Positions 34,911 to 47,225 of a stretch of 64,000 nt of DNA are shown piece after piece (positions within the stretch are counted from its first letter, which is position 1; every line of letters starts with the position of its first letter). The stretch lies in NCBI GenBank assembly GCA_003996215.1, contig QJPP01000843.1, positions 496,001-560,000 on the forward strand, given 5' to 3'. The notes under the pieces are model-generated. The model had not been told where the DNA came from. It searched no databases and worked only from the letters and a program-made list of their open reading frames with translations. The stretch is from Jaltomata sinuosa. Its lineage: Eukaryota > Streptophyta > Magnoliopsida > Solanales > Solanaceae. The translations under genes and the position numbers were made by a program.

Positions 34911-37900
34911 GTAATGAAACTTCCGGTCATTCACGCATTTTTGCCTTCTTTGTACTATAGAGCTTTCCTATAGTGGCCCCAAGTCATTTATGGCTTGCTG
35001 GGACTTATAGTTCGGTGCCCCGACGTTTGATTGGTCTTTATGGCCATTTCCCTGTTTTAGAGCCTTAACTTAGGAAATCATTGACCTCAGTCAACATTCT
35101 TATAAATCATGCTTGTAATTGAATTCCTACAGTTCTGTTAGCTTCGGAGAATGGACTTTGGTTGAGTTTGACCTTTGGTCGGGATCCGGGAGCTTTCGGT
35201 TTGAAATTATCTATTTTTGTGTTTTCAAGTTAGTTAGGCTTGAAAGGTTGACTTTGGTCAACATTCAGAGAATATGGCTTCGGATGGAAATTCCGTCAGC
35301 GCTGTTAGCTCCGGAATGTTGACTTTAGGCTAAAGGGACTTTATTTTCGGTCTCGAGGCTTCTGGACTTGTTTTGGGCCATGGGGTCCCATTTTGGAAAT
35401 GGATGGCCTAGGGTTGGTTTGGGTGTAGGGCCCACTTTTCATTAAATCAACTTTCGTTGGGAAATTCGTCTATTCTGTTGAGTCCTGAATGTTATTTTTA
35501 GTGCAGTAGCATAGTTTATTTACACGCGCGAGGTCCTTGATGAGCCTCATTGGCCCATTCGGAGACACTTCTGCCTTAATTTTTCTTTTGGTTCTTGTTG
35601 CTTGTACAGGCCTCAGGCCTTAATCGCGACCGCGAGGGAGGCCATGCAATCGCGATGGTCTGCCTTATTGGGAATCGCGACCATAAGGGTCCCTTCATGA
35701 GTCTGCAATAAAGGGCCGGTGGACCCATCCTCCTTTGTTTTATACAATCGCGAGACTCCTTCTCGCTACTGCAATTTAGTACTTTCCTCTTATTCTTCAT
35801 GAACATGTGGCTAGCCATTGCAATGATCTAGCTAGCATGGTCATCGCGACTACGTGGCATCTCTTTACAATCGGGAAAAAGGACCCCTGGCAGTATATAT
35901 AGTTTTTTCTTCATTTTCTTCACCCTTTAAATGACTTCCTCCATTGATTCTAAACTCTAAGCTTCCCAGCTATTGTGCGGCTTCAATTCCAGGTGTTAGG
36001 GTGATATTTCCTGGTCCGTGATCGTTTGTTGGCTTCTAATGCGGTAAGTTCCTTTTTTAATTCTGGATTTTCCTTCTTGTCTTCCCTCTTTAATTCTTAT
36101 GATTCTTGGGTTGTTTGAGCCCTTGTGTTGGTGTTATGCCACTCAAATTTGGAGCATGCTGGGGTGATCGTAGTGTTCTTCATTTCTGGCTTTTTGGTTG
36201 TCGGGCCTACCATCCCACTTTTGATTCGGATTTTGACCTGGCTATACTTCTAGCATTATGGGTACCATTGGTTCGTCTTGACGAGTAGTTTATTGTGTTG
36301 ATAGATTGTTCGCGATTTGGGGCTTCTCAGATTAGTTCGAACTTGGACAACATTATTCCAGCAGCTAGTCACCGGACGACAGGTAGGTTACGATCTTCCC
36401 TACCTTAGATATTGCATATATAGACTATAACTATATTAATTAGCATCCCTTGATTGGGTATTCTAGGTTGCACCTCAAACCTTGTTCGTCTTTTCTGTCT
36501 GTATTATTTCTTACTTTGGTTGTAGTATTTGATGTAGTGTTATGGTATTACACTTATGGCCCCGTGTGGCCTTTTTATACGCCTCTGGACCATAGATGGT
36601 GGGATATTTGAGAATGTCCACGAGTCCCAGACATCGAGTTGTGATTTTAGGTTGGATATCTATGATGTAGAGCTGATTGAGCCTGTGCAGACCCGATAGG
36701 TTGATTGTGAGTCATTGGGCTATTGTTTGTTTGCGATCATATCATTCATGCAAAGACTTTTCTGCATTATTTTACTACTTCTTTGGTTGCGGGCATACTA
36801 TAACAAGTTTTCTAAACTCTGCATGGCTCGAGGGCCCATTTTCAGTATAAATGATTATAAAATGGATTTGGAACTGATTTTTATGGATCTTCATGGAGTA
36901 TAAAAGTTAAAGTGATGATTTTTCACCGGTTTTCATACATATACTAGACTCGGCAGCCGTATTTCTACACATGTTTAACTATTGATTCGAGATGATACTA
37001 GACTCAGTCGACCTGAGAGCTAGACTTGTTTTACTTCGAATTTAAACCAAGTTAAGCTCGGGCACCTTTATTGGAGTTTTTGAGACTTTATTCACTGGTT
37101 TAGACTCGGATACACTCCGGGCAATTATACTTTGAGATTTTACAATTTTAGTATGTGGTTGAGGACCTCCATGGACCCTGTCTATCTGGACTAGGGGCTG
37201 CGTGCTGCGTGTGTCGGAGGAGGGGTATATGGTGGAGTTGAGGTATTACGAGTGCTTCATTCCATGTATCGTACCTACTGGGCCTATAAGCATCGGAGGA
37301 GGTAAATACAGGGTTACTATCACACCCATTCTATTATATCACATCATTTCATGTATATTATGTTCAGATCCACCCTTGTTTGTTGTTTGCTCAGTGTATG
37401 CTCCGGTAGTAAGGGATGCCAAAGGGTTTGTTTTCACTTATATGTGTTCCTCAGGTGTATGGGCATTCATTGGAACTATAGGTAGATTATATTACTGCTA
37501 TCTTATTGTAGTACTTGTTAGAGGCTTCAGATTATTGGTGGATTAGTGGATTCTATCTTGTTGTGGTTCAGTTTATGGACTTGATCATTGAGTGGTTAAC
37601 GAGTTTTATCTCATTGTGGTATTGATTAGTGGCCTTTCGATTATTTATGGTGTAGCTTGTTCTATCATAGGGTTATACTTGTGAGATTGCATTCCTATTG
37701 TTCTTGTCTTTAGAGTGGTGTCATTAGCATGAACTGGTTAGTATTATTGTTTCGATCATGAATATGGTGTTTGCTTTCCTTTTCTTCCTTCTCTTTTATT
37801 GAGGTTACCGATATACTACTAACCTTCTTCAACTCTCTCCTTATATATTATTATTGCAAGGATCTAAGTGCATTCTCCTTTCCCTCACCTGTGTTTGTGA

Positions 37901-38548
37901 TATTTATACATTTTCTGTGGCTAGCATAGCATGCTTGTATTCTCTTTTTCTTATATCCGTGCTAGTTCCTTGTGCTTTCTGTGTTGCTTCTGTGACTGCT
38001 TTCTTGATTATCTACTATTTACTGCTTTTATATCTTATATGTGCTCAGTCAACCGATAATGCCTACTCGGTACCCGTTGCTTTGCAATTGGTGCTCATAC
38101 TACACTTCTGCATATTCCTGGTGTAGATCTTAGTGTGAGCTTTCATCATTGATCGCATGGATATTCGTACATCTTTTGGATAATCGGGACAATGGTGAGC
38201 TTTAGACGACTATGGCTTGACCATATCTTATCTTTTGGCACTGTTACTCTCTTTTGTTATTTTGGAGACAGTTGTATATTCTATTTGTTATCTCTAGCAC
38301 TTTGTATTCTATTAGAGGCTCCTCTTATATCGATACCATGTCGTGGGTTGCTTTAGTTTCTTTATGTATATCTTCAGGTTGTTTTCCATTGCGTTGTTCA
38401 TTTCTATATCTTCTTTCGCTTATTTTTGCTTATTGTGTGTATTTCACTTAGGTAGTATCCCATCACTAACCGTTTCAGTCTACGGGATTGGGTTCACCTA
38501 TTGCGGGGTTGTAGGTTCCATCATAACCTAAGAAATCGGGTCGTGACA
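34911..38548 (+). repeat. 3' LTR of element C (3,638 bp)
   Basis: Begins TGTAATGAAAC and ends GTCGTGACA. Co-linear with the 5' LTR over its whole length, including the inverted-repeat cluster (35620-35890), TATA box (35894-35902), donor-like GGTAAGTT (36043-36050) and tandem TAGAC repeats (36950-37130). Confidence 0.9.
35620..35902 (+). promoter_or_regulatory. Inverted-repeat cluster and TATA box, C 3' LTR
   Basis: Diverged copy of 28180-28480. Palindromic cores are weaker (AATCGCGATGG near 35648, TCGCGACC near 35676), but the TATA box is better preserved: TATATATAG directly after GGACCCCTGGCAG. Confidence 0.55.
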
Positions 38549-39328
38549 TGGCATGACATATATACTGGGAAATATTTATTATTTGAACTCTTGTGAAATA
38601 ATGTTATGAGATTTCTTGGCACTTGAGCCTTTAGATGCCGAATTTGATACTTGTAATATACTTGTTTACTTTATTTCTATATATATGTTATATTTGAGTT
38701 GCCAATAATTTAGAAGGGAATTGGAGAATCTAATGGCTCCAACCCAAAAGTTTATACACTCCTAAGCTTTATACTTAGCGATAGTTGTTCTATCATAGGT
38801 GATGTTTGGGAGAATAACTTAAGATCTCCATATGAAGTAGACTTTTTTGAGCTTTTATGAAGATCAGATTTGCATATAGACATCTACATTTTGTAGTAAT
38901 TTTGAAGTTGTACATGATCCATGTGTTATACATACATATGTAATGTTTAAGGATTTTTCGATCTAAGACCATAGTTTGTAAGTTAAATTTTGTAACTTGT
39001 TTAGTTGTTTTAGGGTGTGTAAGTCAAAGTCTTGTAATGTATTAAATTTAAATTTTATTTTGTAATTATGTATAAAGGAAGAACAAGGTACATGCGTGAT
39101 TATTTTTGAAAGGTTTCACCATCATAATTTGTAACTCTTATATTGTTTCACTCGAAATTATATGAATTATTAAATGACAAAAAAATGTATCTTTAACTCT
39201 TTTTAAATGGGCCTGATTTCTGCTATTAAATAATAATAAATATGTCTTAGATTAAGATTATTTAAGCTTTGTAGGTATTATACAAGTTTTTTTTTTGGGA
39301 GTGGCATTCTCCTAAAAGGGTCGCTACA
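38549..39328 (+). repeat. K 3' LTR, piece 3
   Basis: AT-rich DNA after element C with no coding signal, ending GGGTCGCTACA at 39328. That end is the inverted match of the TGTA start at 15857. Directly after it an unrelated coding fragment resumes, which fixes the LTR edge. Confidence 0.65.
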
Positions 39329-39571
39329 CAATAAGGGAGTTGCACACAGTGCGATACACCCACAAAGCATCATCCAATTTGATTGCCCAATCCTTTCTCT
39401 ACGTATTGACCTTCTTCTCTAAAATCTACTTCACCTCTCTATTAGACACCTCTACTTGGCCACTAATTTAGGGGTGGTAAACAATTTCTACCTTGTGTCG
39501 CACCCCATACATGGTCAATAAGTACGGGAATAAATTATTGATGAGGTGAGTTTCTCTGTCACTAATGATCG
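39329..39571 (-). pseudogene. pol: Athila-like Ty3/gypsy integrase fragment
   Basis: Minus-strand translation reads RKDWAIKLDDALWVYRT near 39345-39400, preceded by a degraded stretch of the integrase core with stops. This block is characteristic of the late integrase core of Athila/Tat-type elements and differs from the chromovirus copies here. It is cut on the left by K and on the right by F. It is the oldest layer visible at this site. Confidence 0.72.
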
Positions 39572-40430
39572 TGTCACGATCTGAAAACTCAGGGCATCAT
39601 GACACCTAATACAACCCACTAGTAGCTAAGCCAAACACTTAACCCAGAATGAAAAGTAATGGGATAATAAGAGAAACATGATAACAACTGAAAGTCACTA
39701 CTAAATAATTAGAACAAGTAAAAGAACAACATATATAAATAAAGTGGGAAGAGAACAAAACATTCAAGACTCTCCCAAGATCTGCTATCAGTGCAAGAGC
39801 TACTACATCATGCAGAGTTCTAAGTAGATACAATATAAGAATATAACTGGAACAATCTCTGAGATACAACATAAGACTAGTAAAAAAGTAGAGGGAGGTA
39901 GGTCAACTCCGATCGACAAGACCTCACCCTATATCTTCTTTCAGTAACTCTGCACGAGGACGATGTCAGTAGTGATAACTCGTACTAGGATCTGCATTAG
40001 GAAAAATATGCAAAAGTATAGCATAAGTACCAAAACATGTGGTACCCAGTGGGCATCATAGGCCGACTGAGCTCAAATAAGATATAAGTATAACAAAATG
40101 CTCATATATCTAAAAAGGAAAAGAAAGAGGGGTCAGAAAGGAAATGATAAGACACAACATTATAAGAAGGAGAAGTACAAGTAAATAACATGGAAGGCAT
40201 AATGTAATAATCTAGCTATAACCTAACCAGACACCCATAAGCCCGGAAGGTGCCAATAAAAATGGATAAACCCAATCGGACCCCCATAGGCCCGATGGAT
40301 GTAAGCAATATGAAAGTCTAACTATAAACCAAGCTATAATAGTGAGGATATATGGAAGAATACCATGATATGCAATATAAGATGAATGAAGTAGAGATGT
40401 GACCAATATAGTAACAAGTAAAACACTGAG
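39572..40430 (-). repeat. F 3' LTR, distal piece
   Basis: Starts on the plus strand TGTCACGATC. Follows the 5' LTR (48807-49655) closely, including two CCCATAAGCCCGG-type blocks (40227 and 40276). Cut at 40430 by LTR E. Confidence 0.82.
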
Positions 40431-43400
40431 TCATACCCTTCTAGTCATGTTGGCGTTTATGCATTCATTGTACTGTTAAAGATTTCATGTAGCGACCCCA
40501 AATCTTTTATGGCTTGCTGGGACCAGTACTTTGGTGTCCTGATTGTTCGTTTGGTTGTTTTGGTCGTTTGCATATTTTAGAGCCTTAACTTAGGATGTCA
40601 TTGACTTTAGTCAACATTCTTAGCTAACGTACTTGGAATTGGATTGTGATTATTCCGTTAGTTCTGTAGCATTGAGTTTGGTCTAGTTGGATCAAAAGTC
40701 AATGCCTGAGAACTTTCAGTATGAGTTTTGTGTTGCTTTTTCTATTTTCAAGCCATTTAGAGTTAAAAGTTTAACTTGGGTCAGCTTTAAATGATTGGAG
40801 CATCAAATTCAAAATCCGACAATTCTATTAGCTCCGAAATATTGAGTTTGGGTAAGGTAGATGGTTGGTTCGGGTTTCGGGTGAGACGTGCTCATTTTGA
40901 GTGTTTGGTTGCACGTTGGTTAGTGTTGACTTGGGTCAACGTCTAGTCTAGAATGTCGTTTCCACTCTTTTAGCATTATTGGTTTTTGAATATCGATTTT
41001 CGATTGTGCTCAGAATGCCTCATCGAGTTTTGGAAAGTTGCAAAGTTTTTTCTATTACAGGTGCAGGCATCAAGCCTCAATCGCGATCGCGATCCCCTAG
41101 CCTCACGACTGCGATGAAGCACCTGGACTCCTGTTCTTCGCAACTGTGTGAACGCTTGTCGTGATCGTGATGAAGTCTCTTCCCCCTTGTTCCTTGCGAC
41201 CACATGGCTAGCCTTCATGATCACTATGGTCTAGCCAGCATGGTCCTCGCGACCGTGAGGGGTTCCTTTGCGATTGAGATGAAGGACCCCTGGGTAGTAT
41301 ATAAACTCTTAACTTCATCTTTTTCACTCCAAAACCGAATTTTCCATTGATACAAGATAAAAACTCATCTAAGCACTATAATTCTTCAATTCTTGGTGTT
41401 AGGGTGCATATTTCGTGGCCTTGATCGTTCCTCCATCGTTGTTGGTAAGTCTTTTTCCTCAAAGCTCCATTCTTTCCCATTGATATCAAAAACTCCATTG
41501 TTGTGAATTCTTGGAGCTCAAAAATTATTTCAAAATCTGTTCCTGGGTGAAGTGCATTCTTAGCGGACTCCTTAATATCCTCATCTTTGGCAAAATCCTC
41601 TCCTTGTGGTAAGTGATTCTTGCCAATTTTGGGTTCTTCATTCTTAAATTCCCTTAGTTAGTTTCTTAACTTTAAGGACTGTTTTAGCTTCAATTTAATG
41701 CCCAAATTCCTTGATTTTACGGGCATGTACTCCCATAGTCTGGGTGATCATATTATTAGTTTTCATTTTTGGTTTTGGGTTATAGGGCCCACGGACCCGC
41801 CGGTGACCCAAATTTTGATCCGGCTATAATTGTAGCTTTATGGGTATCGTTAGAGTCATTTTAATGTATTATTTATGTTTATGATATTTTGATCATCATT
41901 CTGGGTTTCTCGAAGTGATTCGGGCTTGGATATCATTGTCCCAGCAGCTTGTCATCGAACGACAAGTAGGTTACGATTTAAACCCTTTATACTTCGCATA
42001 TATAGGATAAAATTATTTAATGGGCATCCTTGGGTTGGGTTCACTAGGTTGGTACCACATACCTTGATCACTTATTCATGTTTGGTTACTTTTCTTCCTC
42101 TGAGGTGTGTAGTATTTGTTTATACCCTCTATTCACCCTTGTGGTCTTGTGTGTCCTTTTATAAACTCTGGAACATAGTTGGTGGGATATTGGGAATGTC
42201 CATGAGTCCCAAACATTGTTATTACTATTATAGAGCTGGTTATCTGTGCTGTAGAACGATTGGAGCTTGTGCAGGGCGGATAGGTTGATTGTGAGTCGTT
42301 GGGCTATTGATTGTGAGTGAGCATGCCATCATCATGCATATAAAGGGATTTTCTTCTTGATTTTACTACGTTCTTGGCTTCGGGCCTTCCATTGATGATT
42401 TTCTAAACCTTGCATGGCCCGTGGGGCCTATTTTTGATAAAATTGATCATGAATGGTTTGGTATCGTCTTAATGGATCTTCTTGGGGTAAGAAAGGTTAA
42501 AAGAAAGATTATTTATATTTTCCTATTATATGTTAGACCCAGTTGGACCGAGTTGCTAGATTAACCCTGTTATGGATAAGAAGTGATATTAGACTCGGTA
42601 AAGCCAAGCATTGGACTTGATTTACTACTATTTTAGACTCGGATACGTCCGGGCACCCTTGAAGGGGGTATATGAGACTTATTTCATTGATTTAGACCTG
42701 GATGGAATTCAGGCATGCAATGAGCATTTGAGTACTAGTTTGGATCCGGAGGCACTCCAGACTGATAGTTTGAGGTTACAGTGTTTATGTAGTCAACGAG
42801 TAGACCTTCATGGACCTTGTAGTTCTGGACCAAGTGCTACGGGAAAAAGGTGACATGGGTTAGAGGTGTATGGAAGGGTAGATATACTCGGGAGAAGTCC
42901 TTCCATGAATCCTGCCTTTATTGGACCTTTGGGGCACTGGAGGTGGTAACATACTGACATTGTGGTTGCACTTAGTTTGGCATATCACATCATATCATTC
43001 ATTTGTGTGAGGTTCTACCCCTATTTGTTGTTTGTTGAGTGTACGCTCCAGTTGTATGGGCAGCCAAAGGGTTTGTTTTCACTTGATTGCGTTCCTAGGT
43101 TGTTTGGGCGGCCGGGGGACTGTAGGTAGACACTTTTTACTTTACCGCTATACTACACCCTGTTATGGTTATATATATGAGATTGGATATTGAGAGGTTG
43201 TTAGTTCTTGGCTTGAGTTTGGTATGATTAAGTTGGTTATTTGTTTCGGTTTTTCCGAGCATGCCTATCTTTATTCTTCTCCTCCTTTCCCTTGTACTTG
43301 AGGTTACTTGTATTCCACTCACTTCTAAACTTACTATATACTGTTATTGTGAGGATCCCAGGTGCGCCATTTCTCACTTTCACCTGTGCCTGCTGTGTGT

Positions 43401-44019
43401 ATATATTCTACTTGCTAGCCTTGTATGTTGCTTTCTGTTGTTTTCCCTGTGGGCTAGTTTCCATGTACTTATCTGTTGCCTTCAGTGACTATCTATTTTC
43501 TATTCTGTTCATTACTGCTCTTTTATCTTATATATGCCCAGTCGGCCTATGATACCTACTGGGAACCGGTTGCTTTGTAATTAGTGCTCATACTACACTC
43601 TGCATCTTCTGGTGCAGATTCTAGTATGGGGCATCGCCACTAGATCGCTGTGAGTCGTGCTTGGAGATTTTGGACTATCCAGACTGAGGGTGAGCTCTTG
43701 GCCACCGAAGCTTAGATTTTAGTTTATCTTTTACTTTGTGTACTATATTACTACTCGGAGACATTTGTGTATATATTATTTTGGATGCTTAGTACTCCTT
43801 ATATGTAGTTCCGACTCTATACTATGGTACCAGGTTTTAGGTTTGGTTTCACTTCCGCATATGTATGTATTCCTGTTATCTATTTTCTTCATCTTGTTCC
43901 TTTGCTTCCGCTTAGATTGTTAGATAGTACCCCATTACTGACCGTTCTGGGCTATGGGGATTGGTTCGCCTACTGGGAGATTGTAGGTTCCATCATGACC
44001 GAGAAATTAGGTCGTGAAA
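40431..44019 (+). repeat. Solo LTR E of the C family (3,589 bp)
   Basis: A plus-strand LTR of C type with nothing of an element interior on either side. F LTR sequence continues directly on both flanks. The start is decayed (TCATACCCTTCTAGTCATG against TGTAATGACC in relatives) and the end is GTCGTGAAA for GTCGTGACA. Flanks CTGAG (40426-40430) and CTGGA (44020-44024) match at only three of five bases. A solo LTR forms by recombination between the two LTRs of one element. The edge at 40431 is uncertain by a few bases. Confidence 0.75.
41075..41306 (+). promoter_or_regulatory. Inverted-repeat cluster and TATA box, LTR E
   Basis: Contains the 14-base palindrome ATCGCGATCGCGAT (41080-41093) and arms GGCTAGCC / GGTCTAGCC round TTCATGATCACTAT (41205-41238). 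TATATAAAC at 41298-41306 comes straight after GGACCCCTGGGTAG. A donor-like GGTAAGTC follows at 41454-41461. Confidence 0.55.
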
Positions 44020-44491
44020 CTGGAATATCCTCACAGGTTGTCAGAGCTTATCAATACATACCATAAAGTATAATCAATGACTAATCAGAGTAATAGCCCA
44101 ATGTATTCTCATGGGCAGTCAGAGCTTATCAACAGTACCAATAAGTAAGCGGGGAAAGAGGTCCGGAGCCGTCGCTCGGACCAAGTGTAAAAGTAGTATA
44201 GTATCCTCCAAACTCAGAACCTAGTAATAGTTGGTACACTCCCCTTAGTAAACACAAATTTTACAGTGAAATGGTACAGTTTCCCTTTTTGAAAGCCAAA
44301 AGTTGGTACTAATAGTAGTATGCTCTCCCTGGAGATTCAGTCATTTGAAAATGACGTATTTCTTATGGTTGAAAATCATCATAAAAGTAAAGAGTTTTTC
44401 CTTTAAAACTGAATAAGCATAATTTCTCCCTCAATCTTTCCATAGATTGTACTCATATGTAAGCAGATGAATGCTTTCCAACTCAAGTGTA

Positions 44492-44545
<54 letters not shown>

Positions 44546-45205
44546 CACAAAACTATTCATCAACATAGGGTATTTCACCCTTCATACCAAGATTACACTA
44601 ACATGGGATCCAGCCAGTTCGAACCACAGTCTCGTAATCACGATGGTCTTCTTCGTGATCGCAATGAACAAATTTCAGTTGCACCAGCCTCTAAAAATAA
44701 GCAATTTCCATAAGGTTCAAAATACTCGGATGGACTCTCGGGATTCATCTAGAATCCTGTGAACACAAATCATATATGCTACCAAACTGGAAATGGTATT
44801 CCGGAATCAATGGAATCATCAAAATGACCAACGGAGGTTGTCCTGAAGCAATGTTGGACGAGTCAATACTTTGTCGATTTGTCCTAAAAGTTACCCAGTG
44901 CCCAAAATGTGTTTGGAAGCCTCGGGACCTGAACCAAAGGTCCCAATAGCTCAAAGTCTACGTTTCGGAGCTAAAAGCACTGACGAAATTTCCATCTGAG
45001 CCTCTTTACACTGAAAGTTGACCAAAGACAAACCTACAAACTTTAAGATTTTCAAAATTGGAAAACTCTTCTAAAACACAAATGAACTACCTAGAAACTG
45101 AACTGTAAGTCTCAACAAGTCATAAATGACCTGTAGCCACTATGGAAAAGCTCAAAATGCTGAAAATGTACGAAAATAGAGAAAATGACTTGGAGGGTCA
45201 TTACA
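44020..45205 (-). repeat. F 3' LTR, proximal piece
   Basis: Resumes with GGAATATCCTCACAGG, matching 49720 in the 5' LTR, and ends GGGTCATTACA at 45205 (minus-strand start TGTAATGACCC). It contains a CGTAATCACGATGG ... CGTGATCGCAATG pair at 44632-44665, of the same kind as the hairpin clusters of C and E. Confidence 0.82.
44495..44541. repeat. (AT)n microsatellite in F 3' LTR
   Basis: About 23 AT units between TATGC and GTATGC. The same site in the 5' LTR (50223-50240) has only a few units, so the run grew after insertion. Confidence 0.95.
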
Positions 45206-46270
45206 ACATCCACTACTAAAAGAACTTTTGTCCTTGAAGTTTAAGAAATAGAAAGCACCCAAAGGCTTGAAAATTCCAGGATATATGGCCCGCATGTCGA
45301 GCTCGCCTCCTCGAGAAGCCTCATCGACTGGGCGATGCCTCACATAATTCTACCACGAGAAAACTTCCTGAACCTCAACTTCTTACATGCAAGCCCACAA
45401 ATAGCAACATGCCCTTCCATAGGAACCAAGGTTTTACTCAACTGAACAGACTCCCGTCAAAGCACGTGAAATTTAACCGAAAACATACCGTAATAACAAA
45501 GACACAGGAAAACTAGGATGAACACCCAACGGTGCTAGTAACCAGGATAATCTCCAAAATATACTTCCTTAATACTCTCACTCATAAACTCTTTGATCCG
45601 CATAACCCTTCTACCTATACTCAATCGCATGAAGCCTTGACTGAACCATCCGTACTCTAACCATGAAGCCACATTATAAGTAAGTCACCCAAGCTATCCT
45701 TGAAAACATCTACCAACCTACCGGAAACCTATACCTCCTACAATACTTCACTTTGAATGAGGTCATCTGAATACTCAAACTCTACCAAGGTCAGACACTA
45801 GTCCCATTAACCTCCAAAATCTATAACACTTGCTTGTAGCATATCCTCGAGAACCGAAATACTCTACTCTAACTAACCATCAGTCTACGGATAGAAAATT
45901 GCGCTAAGATAAACTTGGATACCCAAGCTCATCTGAAATAACCATAACAAACTCAATTGCAAACAAAACACCATGGTAAGATATGATATGGATAATCACC
46001 CAATATCGAAGAACAATCTCCCAAAAATATATTCTCAACCAAACTCTCTGAACTATACAAGGGATAACGAGGTAAAAAATGAGTAGAGTTGATCACTCTA
46101 CCGACAATGACCCAACAACAACCAATCTTTACAAGGTACATGAGAAACCTACCATGAAGCTTATAGTCTCCACGCAAGCAGAATTGACAGGACTTCAAAA
46201 TATTAAGTCAGCCCAACTTGTTGGCTAAGGACTGGGTGCCTGAAGCCAAAAGTCGCTTAGCTAGTAGTAA
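45206..46270 (-). pseudogene. pol: Integrase and chromodomain of element F
   Basis: A polypurine tract (minus CTTTTAGTAGTGGATG) adjoins the LTR at 45206-45225. A chromodomain end is readable at 45260-45343 (RHRPVDEASRGGELDMRA). Around 46080-46140 the core block reads IVGRVINSTHFLPRYPLYSS. A catalytic Asp usual before the INSTHF-like block appears as Gly. Other parts are blurred by frameshifts. Confidence 0.72.
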
Positions 46271-46900
46271 TGCCACAACTTATAAAGTCGCTGCCAGTTG
46301 AATCAAAGCACCTGCCCTGGCTATACCGACACATAAATCACCAACTCTGAAGCATAGTATATAGAAAACCTCTGGCCCTCAACTGGAAGAGTCCAAACCG
46401 ATGGTGAAATCCACAAGCCTCCTGGGTCTAGAGCACTTGTCTCACATTCATCGAACTATTTGAAGGGAATAATCTTATGCATATATCGAGTCAAAGGTTC
46501 CGCAACTGAAGGAACTCTTTCACAAACCATCTGAAGTACCGTGTTTAACCACAAGTTCTGAAACCCAACTTTAAAGGTGACCAATCTCCTCCTTTATTCT
46601 TCTAGTAGACTCAAAAGTTGTTGATTGAACACTATAATAACCGATACTGAATAGGCTCTGATCACATGACCCATCAAATCCATAAACACTGCTTGTAGTC
46701 ATCACACATAGGCAAATAGCCATCTTCCTCCTTCTCCAACCCAAATAGAAACACCTAAATACTTGCTAACCATAGAAACTGACCTAAGTGAAGAACATCA
46801 ATACTATAACCACGATCATGAGCAAGATCATCCAAACGTCCCCTTAACCTACCAACCATCGCACCCTTGACACATATCTATCAATACTATCCCACACATA
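46271..46900 (-). pseudogene. pol: RT and RNase H remnant of element F
   Basis: Near 46365-46400 the minus strand gives LPVEGQRFSIYYAS, the start of RNase H, with the catalytic Asp missing. YYRWFVKEF near 46500 is the RT connection. Near 46640-46700 AVFMDLMGHVIRAY is followed by VFNQQLL where the catalytic motif should be, so both RT aspartates are gone. The late RNase H and early RT regions appear deleted, since the stretch is only about half the normal length. Confidence 0.7.
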
Positions 46901-47225
46901 CAGAGAGGATCAAGGCATAAGCAAGATGATGACTTTAGCAAAATAACCCCAGACCACTAGGCAAAGAGATAATTCAATCAAACCTAGAACTATGGCGAAA
47001 GCCACCAATTAAGATAACAAGGTTTACATTGTCGTCATACCCCGAGACAACCACTCCCCAAACTTGAGACACTTGATCAACTACTAAAAGGATTTTCCTA
47101 CAGGGTGGCCACACATATAAACACCAAACAAGACTCAGAAAACCTAGATGAGAATCAAGATAAGCAGATATATAAGGATAGGCAAATTCCAATAAAAAAT
47201 ATAAAAGTTGGCTCATAATAAAAGG
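46901..47225 (-). pseudogene. pol: Protease remnant of element F
   Basis: The open run 47216-46974 on the minus strand includes ILLVVDQVSQVWGVVVSGYD and NLVILIGGF, the second half of the retropepsin fold. The active-site triad lies upstream in a broken part. The same kind of trace is seen in C at 32598-32700. Confidence 0.6.

Larger units (their letters stand above)
27474..38548 (+). mobile_element. Element C: two-LTR Ty3/gypsy element with 3.6-kb LTRs and a short, decayed interior
   Basis: The 5' LTR (27474-31024) and 3' LTR (34911-38548) are direct repeats beginning TGTAATGA and ending GTGACA. Flanks are TGGTA (27469-27473) and TGGCA (38549-38553), 4 of 5 identical. The primer site and leader follow the 5' LTR, and a polypurine tract precedes the 3' LTR. 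The interior is only 3.9 kb, against about 5 kb from leader to polypurine tract in B, and pol is nearly unreadable. By eye the LTRs are about 80-85% identical, an old insertion. The LTRs make up 65% of the element. Confidence 0.9.
13731..39328 (+). mobile_element. Element K: 5'-truncated Ty3/gypsy retrotransposon, host of nested D and C
   Basis: Plus strand: end of RT, RNase H, integrase (13731-15840), polypurine tract, then a 3' LTR in three pieces (15857-15889, 26005-27473, 38549-39328) split by D and C. The joined LTR would be about 2.27 kb, starting TGTAACACCC and ending CGCTACA. The split is supported by near-matching target duplications on both inserts. K lies within an Athila-like integrase that resumes at 39329. 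Its 5' half and 5' LTR are gone. Confidence 0.75.

Noticed and set aside
44487..44762. 91-codon frame with a run of alternating Tyr-Ile.
   Set aside because: Direct translation of the AT microsatellite.
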